A stretch of DNA of 64,000 nt from Tachypleus tridentatus (taxonomy: Eukaryota; Arthropoda; Merostomata; Xiphosura; Limulidae): assembly GCF_004210375.1 (NCBI RefSeq), contig NC_134834.1, positions 152,553,009-152,617,008 on the forward strand. The letters run 5' to 3'. Every line of letters starts with the position of its first letter. Positions within the stretch are counted from its first letter, which is position 1. The notes under the pieces were generated by a model. That model was not told the DNA's origin, made no database searches, and was given only the letters and a program-made list of their open reading frames with translations. Shown here in pieces: positions 22,725-36,100 of the stretch. A program made the translations under genes and the position numbers.

Positions 22725-24005
22725 CTGGTATTTAAAAAAAAAAGCAAACAAATGGTGATCTACCAAAGAGAATCTCAAAACATCATCATGTTCCTGAAAC
22801 GACACGTCACGTTGGAGAAATGGAAAGAAAACTCGTGACAAGAACAAAAAAAACAGAAAAATAGTACAAGACTCATGAAAACAAAATTCAGCCATTGCAG
22901 AGCACACCATGTCAACTGGACACAGAATAAAGTGGGAGAAAAATAGAATAATTGACACAGACAAATTCTAGAAGACAAGAAAAATCAAAATCATTTTATA
23001 TTAGCACTATTAAACCTTCACCAAAGAGAAATTCCAGATTAGCGGTGTCACCTGTGGCCACCATTGGTTGAATCTACAGGAAATCTCTCCTCCAATCAAA
23101 AACAGTGATAGTCCAACCAATCATAACATGTTCTCCACAATCCACCAGGACACTATAATAGACCCACAACACCTTGCACGCTAACCTGAAGATGAAGGTT
23201 GGAAGATTTTTGAAATGGCATCTTCTACACTTGTCTCCACAACAGGCATGTGCCATCCATTCTACAAAGTTGCATCATGAATACTCTTCCTAACAATCTA
23301 TCAAAGAAAGATCATTTATTCTTTTGGTGCACTGATAAGTACACCAGTCAATGTTTTTTTTCTTTAAGCAGACTTTTAACAGGGCTGTTTTAACTGTCTA
23401 TTCTATTGCCATATAATTAAACATTTAGCAGTAGTGTTTTAAAATTGACTTGTTTCTTGCATCAGTTGGATGATATCTTTGCATTGTAAGTTGGGTTTTA
23501 GGTTAGGGTTATGGATTGTTTTAAATATATACAAGTTTGTAATTCTTTCTGAAACTTCGTAACTTAAGTGGCATGGTGAGTTACACACATAGATGGGAGC
23601 TATGGCAATTATTAACCATTTATCTCCATCCATGTATTTACCTATGCTAGATGTCATCTCCATCAGCACACTTACACCAATTATGATTATGGAAAAACAT
23701 TTCTTGGATGGTAAAAGGATTAAAATCCTTACCAATGAAAAGCATAGTGAAGGTTGTAATTAAAACAGATTTTGTGTGTGAACAGGTAAATTACGTGTAA
23801 ACTTAAGGATGAATGTAATAGCAATAAGCTTATTGTATATTTTTCTTTAAACTATATTAATACTTGGTATTTTGACTTAAAAGTCATTTAATCTTTTATG
23901 GATATTTATTTTATATTTTCAAGGTGTTTTAAATTCATCCAAATTGAAATTGTTTGCTGATTTATAATAACTGTCATTAATTTTATATTCATTGTTCTGT
24001 TGTAG
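22725..24005. other. Upstream region of PRPF39, 5' exon(s) not identified
   Basis: The promoter and first exon(s) of PRPF39 are expected here or further left. I see no clear start exon, TATA element or CpG island. Confidence 0.4.
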
Positions 24006-24103
24006 AGACTGTACTGGAAAATAAGATGCATCCTCCAGAAGGTGAGGAGGACTTAAAACCTCAAAAGGTGATACAGCAAAACCTCCAAAACCTGAGGCTA
24101 CAG
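24006..24103 (+). CDS. PRPF39: PRPF39 exon 1 (first recognised), with a frame break
   Basis: This encodes [12 protein letters not shown], then after a +1 correction near 24062-24068 [12 protein letters not shown]. The second frame is required to join exon 2 in phase. The simplest explanation is one missing A in the run CAAAAGG. It is a low-complexity acidic/Pro N-terminal region. Confidence 0.7.
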
Positions 24104-27100
24104 GTAAAGCAGATATGATTTGTTCAGTGCAAATTTTACATATCTTTGTGATTATATTTATATTAATTTATTTGTTTTTTTTTATATTTCTGTATGAACA
24201 TAGGTATTGCAAAATAAATTTGTGTGGTATAAGCTCAGGTGATTTTACAGTTAATGCTTTGTCATGATCCACATCTTTCCTGAGTTTCAAGTAATGTCAG
24301 TACAGTTTTGAATTAATTACAGTTTGTTTTATAAACACACAAATCTGTACTTGTTGTATCTTTTTTATATTGTATTTATTAGTTTTAGCATAAAATCTGG
24401 CAGTTTTTTCTGTTTTATGCACCCTCATATCTTTTGGACAATTACAAACCAAATTGGCCTTGAATGTGATCTTTTACTGAGACTAACAAGTCATGATCTC
24501 TTTGTGCAATAAGTTCAATTTTCTCAGTTTTCTAGTTTCAGCTGTTGTTAGTTTGTTGATATCCTCGTAATCATAGGATAAGATATTTAATTGTTTATAC
24601 TGACTGGTCATTTAAATATCTGCTTGGTGCCAACTTTAAATTCATTAAGTAAACATTCTGTAGGTTTTCTTCAATGTAACATCTTGTTACATTGTGAATG
24701 TTATATACCACTGCTTTTGTGTCTCTTTCTAATATTTTTCAGTCTCTTATGATATAAGTTCAACCTTACTGATTCTGTATGATTACACTACATAACACAC
24801 ATTTTGTTCCTGGATAGTGTGTAATTTCTTAATTGCTTATGTTGTAAAAGTACAGAAATTATTACCTTCAAACTTTGCTTTTGTGACCTGGATAATGAAA
24901 TTTAGAAATTAACCTATCTGTTAAAAAAAAATGGGCAAATTTGCACATTTTCACTTACATAAGGTCTGAATAAAACAACATATGAATTAAGATTTACGTG
25001 TATTTATACTAAAGTTACACAAAATATTTAGAAGTGAGTAGTTTTTCAAGATTTGCGACTGTAATGTAAATCTCTTTAGCATATCAGCCTCTAAATAGTC
25101 TCCTGTCATGTTTTTATTATACACTTCCACATCACAAAAGCAAAGTTTTGAAGAGAAAAATGGGTCTTTTCCATTTTACTTTAACCATAAGTAATTGGGA
25201 AATAACACTTTCTGCTCAGGAACAAGAAAAAGTAAATGTTTTATTACATAGTGTTATTTGGCATGGTGTTTTGATAGAAGTGATTATAATGTGTTCTTTT
25301 CTGTCTAAAACTTCTTGTTTGTATTAAATGCAAAACTGATAAAATAAAATGAGTTAATTTTATTTAGATAATTGTGCTTTTATTTTTATGATTTACTGTA
25401 TTTCACTTTGGTTTTGCATTGTTTACCTCTCCACATAGGCTCAGTCTCTTTTGACTTACCAGTGACCTTTTCTATTTAGATTTTACATATTTGATAATAC
25501 TGAGTTTTGGTATAGTGTGAATATCTTCATGACATTTGACAGTCATTCAGAAAACATTACAAATGTTTACATTTTGAAAAATTACTTTTCAGTGAAGTAG
25601 TTTTTAATAAACTAAAGATTTTTCCTTGAGTGTATTAAATGTTTTGAATAATCTATGTATAGTGATTTTCATGTTAAAATACTTTTCAACTCAAATTTCA
25701 TTTATGTGATCTCTCAAACCTCCTAAATACGCTTGAAATATTTGTTTTCAGTGAAACTATATTTTATTTTCTCTTCCTCAATTATGTAGTGTTAATCTGT
25801 TTGACTGATCTTATCACCAAACAAAAATTGAAATAAATCTAAATTACCCTCCTTTTCTTTCTACAATGACTTCAAATGTATCATGAAACTATTCATTGAT
25901 CCTAAATAGCTTTAAACTTGTAATGGTATAAATATATTTATAATTAAAATTTATTATTGTATTTCCCTTTTGATTACCCTTTGAATCGTGTCTAACTACT
26001 ATTTGTACCATTATAAGTTGTAAATCACTTAATGTGCAGCTGATGCTATGTTATTGAATTTCATTACCTCCAAGCTATTTACTTACTTGCCTTGTAAAAT
26101 ATTTGTTATCATTATTGCTTAATTACCTATTTTTAACTAACTTAGAGAGACCTCTATTTTTACATTTCAGTTACTTTTATAATAATAATAAAAAGTAGAC
26201 ATAAAGCAAACTTTTTTTTTCTTGGCTATTGATGACTATTAACTTTACTCTTTAAACTAATGGTAGTAATTCATTAAATAATTATTTAATTAAGCAATGC
26301 AACAAAGAACATAGACTAATGACAAGCAAACAATTTCCTCTAACAATAACAATTTTTGTGGCTATCTAACTATTTGACAGGAGCTATCAGAAATGCATCC
26401 AAGCTAACCATTGATTCCCATGGGAACCAGAGTTGAATTAGAAGTGAAATTGATTATTCTGTCTTCAGAACACGTTATACAACACATCATAATTAAATGC
26501 AAGTGAACTAATAACAAATCCTCTTTCAGGATGTGACAGTTTGGTGTAGCAAGAGGGATCTTGGTTTCTACTTCACAGTTCTGTAACTAAATGAAATTGA
26601 AGGCTATTAAAATTATGGATTGTCTGTGTAATGACTATTTTGTAGTGAATAATTTATTTAATATCATAATTTTTGAAGGGTGAAGGATAAAGTGTGAAAG
26701 ATGATGTGCTAAGAAAAGTCTAGTTTCACATTAGAGGATTTTCTCCAATATTGCCTTGGAGAATTAACACTTGTAAACTACTAAAGTATGGATTATCAGC
26801 CAAAATTCTGTTATGCTAATTGGTTTAACATAAATGAAAAGTAGTTTAATAAAATAAACCTGTTATGCTCAGTAAAGGATACCCAGAGCAAAAGGTTAAG
26901 GGATAATGCAATTTTTCATATATCCTATTATAAGAATAATTTATTGTTTAATCATATTTCTCAGTGGTTAAAGTAGTTATTGTTATAACAGCTGTTTTGT
27001 CAGGATTGCAGAATGTTTGTGCATGTGTACAGTTTGTGCTGAAGGATTTGATTTGTTGGGACCTGAAGATTTTACTGTGGAACTATCATCTGTCTTTCTC

Positions 27101-30100
27101 CACCTTGAATCTGAGTATATTGGCAGTGTTGCAGCTGTGAAATATGTGAAGTTGGTTTTTCATTTACTGAGTGTTATGTCATTGGAACATGACGAATTTC
27201 AAAGCCAGTTCTATTTAACTGCCAAGTCAGTATACACTTGAAACAAACAGAAACTTGTGTACATTATTTTTTATGGTGGCATTACATTTGCCGAGATGGG
27301 TGTTATTTTTATTTACTACTTAATAGGTCGAACTACATGACTATTTGTCTTTGACTGTTAAAACAAGGTTTGGTTCAATTAGACACTCTTATACACAGCT
27401 TTCAGAAGGTTTGGTGTCTGTACACAAAGATTTTAGACATTCTTCTAACCTTTGCTTTATGAATACAATGTCACAATACTAGAACATAACTGCTTGGCAT
27501 TATGTAGGTCATGTTTAACTTGAATTACCTTCTGTTTGCATGCATAATCTACTCATGATGTTTCATGAGACTTTTATTTTTATCATATTATAGCTAATAA
27601 TTATGCATTAATCTGAATTCTTTTAACCCTTAATAATATAGGAGGGATTTTTTTGGATCTAGTTGTCAGGTTTTCTTATAGCCACTTCTATTTTTGTTTA
27701 AATGATTCTCTTGTTTTATATTATCCTTGATTAACTATCCTTAAACAATGTTTAGTGATACTGAATTCAAGAAAATTAGATGCTCTACATTTAGTATTTC
27801 ATTTACAAAATTGAAAGTAGTGTCATCCATCTATTATTAGGTTAAATGTGAAAAATATTACTTATCTACATATAACTTTTGGTGCTTTTGTATTTTTAAG
27901 TATCTTGGTTATAGTTGTGAGATTTTGAAGTGTTTTGGTCTTGTATTAGCGAGTTAAACTTTTTCTACTATCAGAAATTGCTGATGGTCCAGAGTCCTCT
28001 AAGAGTAAAACTGTGAAGAAAGGACTGAGTGAATTAGAAAAGTATTGGCAGGCAGTTAAGGATAATCCAGCAGACTTTACTGGATGGACTTACTTGCTAC
28101 AGTTTGTCGAACAAGAGGTAGGAAGTATCTGGATTTAAAACTGTTTTTTACCTTTTTAAATTATTAGTGGAGGATTATTATTAAATTCCATTATACCATT
28201 GTTTGTTTTATTAATGTCTTAACCATGAGTAATAAATATTAATTAGGTTTAAGTATTATTCCCGATGATGTTGCATGTTTTTTTTATTGCAAACTTTGAA
28301 CATTTAACTTGATTTATGCGAGTTCTTGTGTTTTGTCAGTAATGTTAATGAAGTAATTCATAATTCTAATAGATGCCATTCAAATTTTCTCTCAAGTAAT
28401 CTTTGTGTAATAGAAAAAAGAGGATGCTTAGACATTCATTTTCACAATAACCATTACAAGTTTCGTTTTCTTCTAGCACTATTGTTCCCAGATTTTATTG
28501 TAAATAAAGACCAAAAAAATTTGATAAAAATGTATTTCACTTTCTCATCACTATTTTCTAAGATGAGTGGAGACACCTTACAGCTGTTTCTCTGTCAATG
28601 AAACTACATCAGAGAAACACGTTTTTATCCGAGTTAACTGTAAGTGTGTTTTGAAACACAAATTTCTGAAATTTCCTTCAGAAAGAAATACTGTATTGTA
28701 TCTAAAGAATTTGACGTTTTCAGAATGACTTGGTGGCAGCTAGGGAGGCTTTTGACAGTTTCTTCAAATATTATCCATATTGTTATGGTTATTGGAAAAA
28801 GTATGCAGATATGGAAAAAAAATGGAATACTGCAGAAAAAGCTGAAGAAGTAAGTAACATCTTTGTACAACATTTTATGCTGTGTAGCTGAAACTTGAAT
28901 ATATTGTCATTTAAATAGGGTGCATTAATAAATTCATTTGTCATATTTAGTGTAACTTCAGGTATTACAGTTGGAAAGCTTATATAAAGACATACTTAGT
29001 CAATATTTTGTATTTTAAAGATTGTTTTTTGATAAGTAAGTATTGGATAGCTTGTACAAGGCAGTTTGCTTGAATTTGCAGTAATTTTGTGCACATATTT
29101 GTAACCAAGTAGTTTAAATTAAGATCTTTTTAATGATTTGTTGTAGAAAAGACATATATGGATCACTGTTTAATATATCTTAGAATTGTAAGATTTAGAT
29201 GATAATTTGATGCACTTTCTTTGGAGCTTGAGCAGTTTTTCTTATTTAAACTGACTTATTTAACATTTTCAGGTATTTGAGCAAGGATTGAAAGCTATTC
29301 CTCTTAGTGTTGATTTATGGATTCATTACCTCAACTTCTACAAAAATCAACATAAGAAAGATGAAGATTACTATACAAAAGTGAAAGTGTTAGTGTATTT
29401 TTTTTGTATTATGTATCACTGTATGATCTTTTTATCTGTTGTTGTCTTATTTTTTCCCTCAAATGACTTGTAATGTGATCAATGTTTGTCATAGTGTACT
29501 TGTAATGGTATTATAATAAAAATGTGAACCTTGATAAAAGAAAGTCTGAAATATTGTACATTGAAAAAAAACAAAAAACATTTGTACTGAAAGATTAAAT
29601 GTAGAACTAAAAGATGGCTTTAACCCTCTCTGCTGAACTTAGTTTGGTTAATGCAGAATTGCTTGTCACTGATATGTTAGCATGACAAAAAATTATTTAT
29701 CAGACATTATGTAATTAAATTTATAATTGTATTGCTATAATGGTAAATTGCCATGAACACAATGTATTCAACAAAATGACAAATATGATCCATTGGGATA
29801 TTGAAAAAAAGGGGTTCAAAAAAAAAAGCACAGAATTTGACATGCTTGTATATGATGCTGTGCCCAAATTGGGATGAGGGGGCACTTAACTTTGTCCAAG
29901 GTAGCTGCCAGAAAAGTTACTCAAAAATGTTCCTGCCATTTCTGAGATGGATATTGGAAAGTTGTTCATTTTTGATATCTTGTGTACTGTTATAGTTTTA
30001 TTTACTGTGAATGTGGAATTTGTTTTAAGACATACTTGTAATCCATAAATAAAATAATCTTAAAATAAATAATAATAAATATGTATTTTTTTTTTGCAAG

Positions 30101-33100
30101 TGACTTCTATAGCTTTTAACATCATATATATACTAGTATGGAACTATAATGATGCAGATATTTTATATATTACTTAGATAAAATTTGCTGTCATAAAGAA
30201 AACTGTTTTAATATTTGATGATAGAATCTTCATTGTTGTAGTTTGTACCACACATTCCAAATGACAAATTTAATATCTTCATTAAAACCAAGTAATGTTA
30301 TTTCCTTGCTTTTGAGCTTGTAAAGTCCCCAACATTGTTGTTGAATTATGTTATATATGACATGCAATTTCTTGTTAAGTTGCTCCAAACATGATGTATG
30401 TTTTTGCAAGGCCTACCAAAGTTAATTTGATTCTTTTCTATAAAAACCACAAATATTCCCAAGAGTATTTTATTTTTGTTGCCTACTACCTTTCTGAAGG
30501 TTTTGTGACTTGTTTCTTTATGCAACAATTTTGGGCATGTACCATGATATGTTGATGCTTGCAAATTTCATGTTGTCTACATCAAAGTTAGCTAGCAATA
30601 ATACAACTTGCAACATCAGTGAGCATTTTTGGATTTGCTTGTCAGAATTAAGGGATTTTCATGTAGAATCACTGATGCCTTGTCTCATAAGCATTTGTCT
30701 TGTTGTACATACAACACTAAGCTGAGTAATGTTTGTGAATTTACCATTATCACGTAGGTTGTCTATTTTGGCCCTCTGCAGTTTTGTGTTTTTGAATTTA
30801 ACTTTGCACATTGTCCTAATTTTCCTTGCATCACATGAATGTTTCAAATTATCTTCATCTAGCTTGGATACTCTTAGGTTTACTGATAACAAAGTTCATG
30901 GAATCTCATGATAGTTCCAGCTAAGTTCTCATTGCTGGAGTGAGTATCAACATTTCATTACTTTGTATTAATAGTTAGACACTGCAGATGTTCTACTGTT
31001 GTTTTCTAGTAAATTATGCACCTGTTCTTGTAGTGGGACATCTGGATCTACTATTTTGCAAGATTTGGATAGTTTACAACTAAACGTATAGTTGTATAAA
31101 ATAATTGCCAATGTTTAAATGAACTAATCTTATGATTAATAATAATGACAATAAATAACACTTTACATATAAAATTTTGAAATTATTATTTTTGTCAAAT
31201 GACTGAAATCACACTTAACATATCTATATTTGTATTATAATGATACACATCACTTTTCTATAATCTATAAATAAGAAGCCACATTGTCAAGAGTTTGTTG
31301 GTTATATTGTTAGTAATGTAATACAAAAATGTGAGGTGGTAGCCATTTTGAAAAAAAAAATGGTTTTGATCCTTATCCAGAAATTATCAGTGGAGCAGTG
31401 TTTATCATAGAGCCAAATTTCATGCATTTAAGATGGAACTCTCAGTTCATCTGATTTAATGTACACTATGGGAGGCTGTGATATGTATGATTTGCTGTTC
31501 AGTACTGACTGAAACCTACTCTTAATATTTTGGAGATCATGTAACAAGTATTTTACTTGAATGCAGGTCAGGGACTGATTAAACTAAAGTATTGTGTTCA
31601 GTTTTTAGTTTTGTTATGAAAAGTTACTTCTATTAGGCATAGTTTAAAAAATTAACTAACTGAAGAAACTTACATTATGACTGCTGTGATGCAGAAAAAC
31701 AAAGGTTTTATGTTTGTTAAGGCTTGGATAGGTTAGTCACAAAGTATTTTGTATTACTAGTCTTAGAAGGTTGGTATAAAGGTAACTTTACTTTTAGATG
31801 TAATGAATACAAAACTTATGAAATAGTTTATCTGACGATATGCAAGTGTCGATAGTTTGAGTATTTTAATGCATTATAGTAAAGTATATATTAGTTTTTT
31901 GGTATTTGAGTATTTGGAAGCTGAGTGAATTAGTGAGATATGTTGTAAAAGTACAAATTTTTGATATTTTATGTATATGAAAGTAAAGTTAAATCTTGTG
32001 TGTTAGTTATTTCTAACATTTAGGTTGTGTATGAAAAATGAAATTCAATAACATTTATAATCCCAATTTATATTTTTGTATATTTTTACTTTTCATTTAA
32101 TAAATACCTCCACCTTTTCATTTTAGTTGCAATAACCAAACAAACTATTTAGGCACTCTTGTTCATAACTCATGTGATGTTATTACACACTAAAATGTAA
32201 ATTAGTATGGATTACACCGTTTATTTAGAGACTGAATACAAGCATGTAGTGCGTATAAGAGAATTCAACTATACCTTGCTTGTTGTATGCTACCAAATAT
32301 TTCTGTCAGTCTGTTTCAATTACAACATGCAAAACCTGCTTGAAACAACAAATGTTAGTGTATAAGGTCTAAACTGGTGAAGCATAATTCATTGGCTGGT
32401 AATTGATGTGATTTTAAATCTGAGTGAGACAGTAAATTTACTAACATCAAGTTATTTTGATGCATTCCCATACTAAATAAAATCTATATATAAATCCGTA
32501 ATTTGATATCTTTGTTTTTAACTGGACATCTGTATTGAGCAAATAAAGAAGGATGTAGTAGCAATCATTATAGCCTCCTTATAATGCTACATTTTTGTAA
32601 TTACTAACTAAATGGTCATGCTTTGCAACTTTAAGTAGCACAAGTCATGAAACAATGTACTTGAGAATACTGAAGACTTGGCATAGTTTTTGGTGAAAGG
32701 TGTTCTGTGGCTAATTCATAATAAGATGAAGTTTTATGCTCTTTTAAGTTGTAGATAATGATTTTAAAGTAGTAGAGTTCTGTTTTGTAATCAAAGTGAG
32801 AAACGGCCTCCAACTTTGCATTTCTTTTTTATATAATGGCAAATAGTAAAAGTTTTAATCTTTTTGAAAGCTAATAATCTAATAGTTAATAATTTAATGA
32901 TTAGTCTAATAATCAGTTCTTGTATTATTGTTAGGTAGGTTTAATCTTCTTTTAAAATAAAAATACATAAGCAGAGTATTGTTTTACCTACTATTAGCTC
33001 CATTTTTAATATTTAAGTAAAAGGTAATGGGCAAGATACCTCTTTGTAACCAACCAGTTGTAGCAAACTTAATGCTCTTCCTGGTTTAAATTCCTTTATA

Positions 33101-36100
33101 AGATCTTATTTTGTGTAATTTGTAATGTATGCATTAGTTCCTGATATTTATTTTTAACATAATGCCAAAAAATACTAATAAATGACCAAGAAATATAGTT
33201 TTACAACACTTGTGGAAATTGGTCAAAATGGATCAGTATCATCATTCATTGTTTTTTGGCTAAGTTTATCAAGCAGTATGGTGAAATGAGTCTTGAAGTT
33301 AGTTTGTTTAAAAAAAATGTTCTGGTAGGGCTGGTTGGAGAAAGAACTAGAAAATTGTTTGTTGTTAGGAATAAATCACAAGTGAAGTCAAAACTAGGAG
33401 CAGTCATTAAAAAAGGTTAATTTGACAGGAAAAGCTTTATTCATGATATGTAATAAATTTGTAAGTTGTGCATCTTAGTGTTGCTCTACAACTTTGACAC
33501 ATGAAAGTAGTACAGTAACACAGAGAATTGTCAAATGATTGACCAGACTAGGCTTATTTTTCGTGAATTTTAAGGTACTGATATTTATAGAACATTTGAA
33601 AGCGAAAGGACAAGAGAATATTTCCAGGGAAGCATAACCTAAGACGGATGCTTCAGTGACCACTGAGACTCAAAATATATTTCAATTTTTTTTTTCCTTT
33701 GCCAGTAATAGTTGTAGACCCTGAATTTGAACTGACAGTTAGTTTGGTAGAGTTCACTTAAATAGCAACAGACACAAGTGTGAAGTTTGATTTATTTGAC
33801 AAACAAACTATCTTTTAAATTTCTAGGCTTTTGAACGAGCTGTTGATTCGGCAGGACAGGAGTTTCGATCTGATCGATTGTGGGATTTATACATCAATTG
33901 GGAATTGGAGAATAAGCACCCAAGAGAAGTTACACAGCTGTATGATAATCTTCTGAACATTCCAACACAACTTTATGTTCATCATTTTGAAAAGTAAGTG
34001 AGAACCTAACTGTCCATGTTGTGAACAAGAACGGATGCTGATGCATTTATTGTTTCAACATAATATGTAATAATATTTCAAATACAGCTTTAACCCTCTC
34101 ACTATGGTTAGAAGTACATGTCATGACATTTTAATCAAGCTATTGTTATCAATGCATATAAATAAACTTGGCATCAAAACATAGTTTAATAAATAAAATT
34201 TTAATATTACATAAGTTTTAATTTCAAAATAAAATCTCTTCTTCTATGTTTGCTACAGTTTTTGTTTTATACTTTTTTAATCATCTTTATTCTAATTTTA
34301 ACATAAGTTACTATTTATAGTACAAACATTACTAAATCCTAATCAGATTTTTCCAGGCTTCAACATTATTTATTTATAGGGAGATTAACTTGCAAAATCT
34401 CAACCATTGCCATGACAAATTATTACATTCTCTCTTTCACAAAATTATCAGTAATTATTTCTGTTTGCTGTTACAATTCATATTCCTTCTCAGGATTTTT
34501 TGTCATGCCACTGTCTTTCCTAGGTCGTACAAGATTTCCTGACACAACAGACTATTGAAACTGCCTCATGCAGTTCTGGGGAGTTTTACTGCACATATTT
34601 GTGGTTCCTAAAAGACTCATCTCAGTCAATATGTTCACTTCCCATACTTCGTTATGGAATCTTACCTTACTCTTTCATGAGTTTTCCTTCAGGTGTCTCT
34701 TTGAAGATAGATATTTCCAGTGCTTATCTGGGAATTATCGTGTGTTCTTGTCCTTTCATTTGGTTTGTCTGTTATAGGGTGGTGTACCAGTTATGTGCCC
34801 TACTATTTGGGATAGCTTTGTCACTGCAAATCTTTGTCTTCATGCCTGGGGTTGCTCTTTCACTGGTACATGGATATTCCTTTTCTTGCTCATACTGTCA
34901 TCTTTGTCAACACTGGAAGTGGCTCAGTTGGTCTAGTTCATCAAATTGGAGAAGTCATTTCTTCATTCTATCCAGTACCTTGTTCATTTGGGCCCAACCT
35001 TTTCTCTGGTTTTGTTCTATAGAACTGGCCATTTGGAATGCCTTGTCTGCTCATTCACTTTCTACTTGAGGTTCTATCACATTAGGAGATGCAGTCTTTG
35101 ACTTTTCTTGTATTTATCGATTGGGCTCATGTCTCTTCAATGGGTTCTACACAATCAGTAGTACCTTGCTGAGGATTCTTCATTGCCACATTTACATCTG
35201 GTCACAGATGCATCCCTATATTGGGATCGACTACTGAGTGGCTTTGGGTCATTTGGTCTATAGAGGACCATTTTTTTTCATGTTAACGTCCTGAAACACC
35301 TTGCTGTTTGTTGGTCTATAGATTATTTTCTTCCTGTCTCCAGAGATTTTATCCACTCCAACATTTTCAACAGTGGCATTCAATATCAGTCACCAAGGGG
35401 GCACCTGGTTGAGATCTCTTTTGTATTCTTACCTTTGATCTTCTCTTTTGGGCCCATCATGTTTATTTGATGGCATTTCATGTTCCTTGTGTTTTCAACC
35501 TTGTGGTGGATTGTCTTTCTCAAACAGACTGGCTTTAACCCAGTGGAGTTAGAGTAGTCCCTTCATCCCTTTGAGGGAGGTAGCAGATGCATTGAGACAA
35601 GGAGTACCCTACCAATCAGTCACCAAAAACAATCACCATTTACCTTTTGTTTGGATTCCCTGTTCCCTATTCTCAGGTAATGGCTATAAATATCTTCAAC
35701 TAGGATTGGAAGAACAAGTTTCTTTGTTTATCCTCCTATCTGATTACTTCATTGGGTAGTCTCCCTCACCAATGCAGAATCTTTCTGATTGCACCTTATT
35801 TTCCTGCTCAACTGTGATGTTTTATGGTTGTTGATGTTTCCAAGTTTCTTTTATGGCATTTTCAGAAGAAGGGTTTGGTCTCTATTGGGCAGCCCTATCC
35901 CATATTTTCCATTTTTCATTACTGCTGGATTCTCGTCCCTGTCCTTACACTTTTGATCCATTCTTTCTGGATATGCCAACTGCCTAAATGTCTGGCACTT
36001 GTGTATTAGGACACTAATGTTGTACTCACCCTTACTTTACCTCTGTTTGAGCCCAATGCTCTGTGCTCTTTGTTTCACCTATCCCTTAATGTGTATTTCT

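Noticed and set aside
27017-27241. Possible extra PRPF39 exon in intron 1
   Set aside because: No acceptor/donor pair joins it in phase with exons 1 and 2, and it does not resemble the family.
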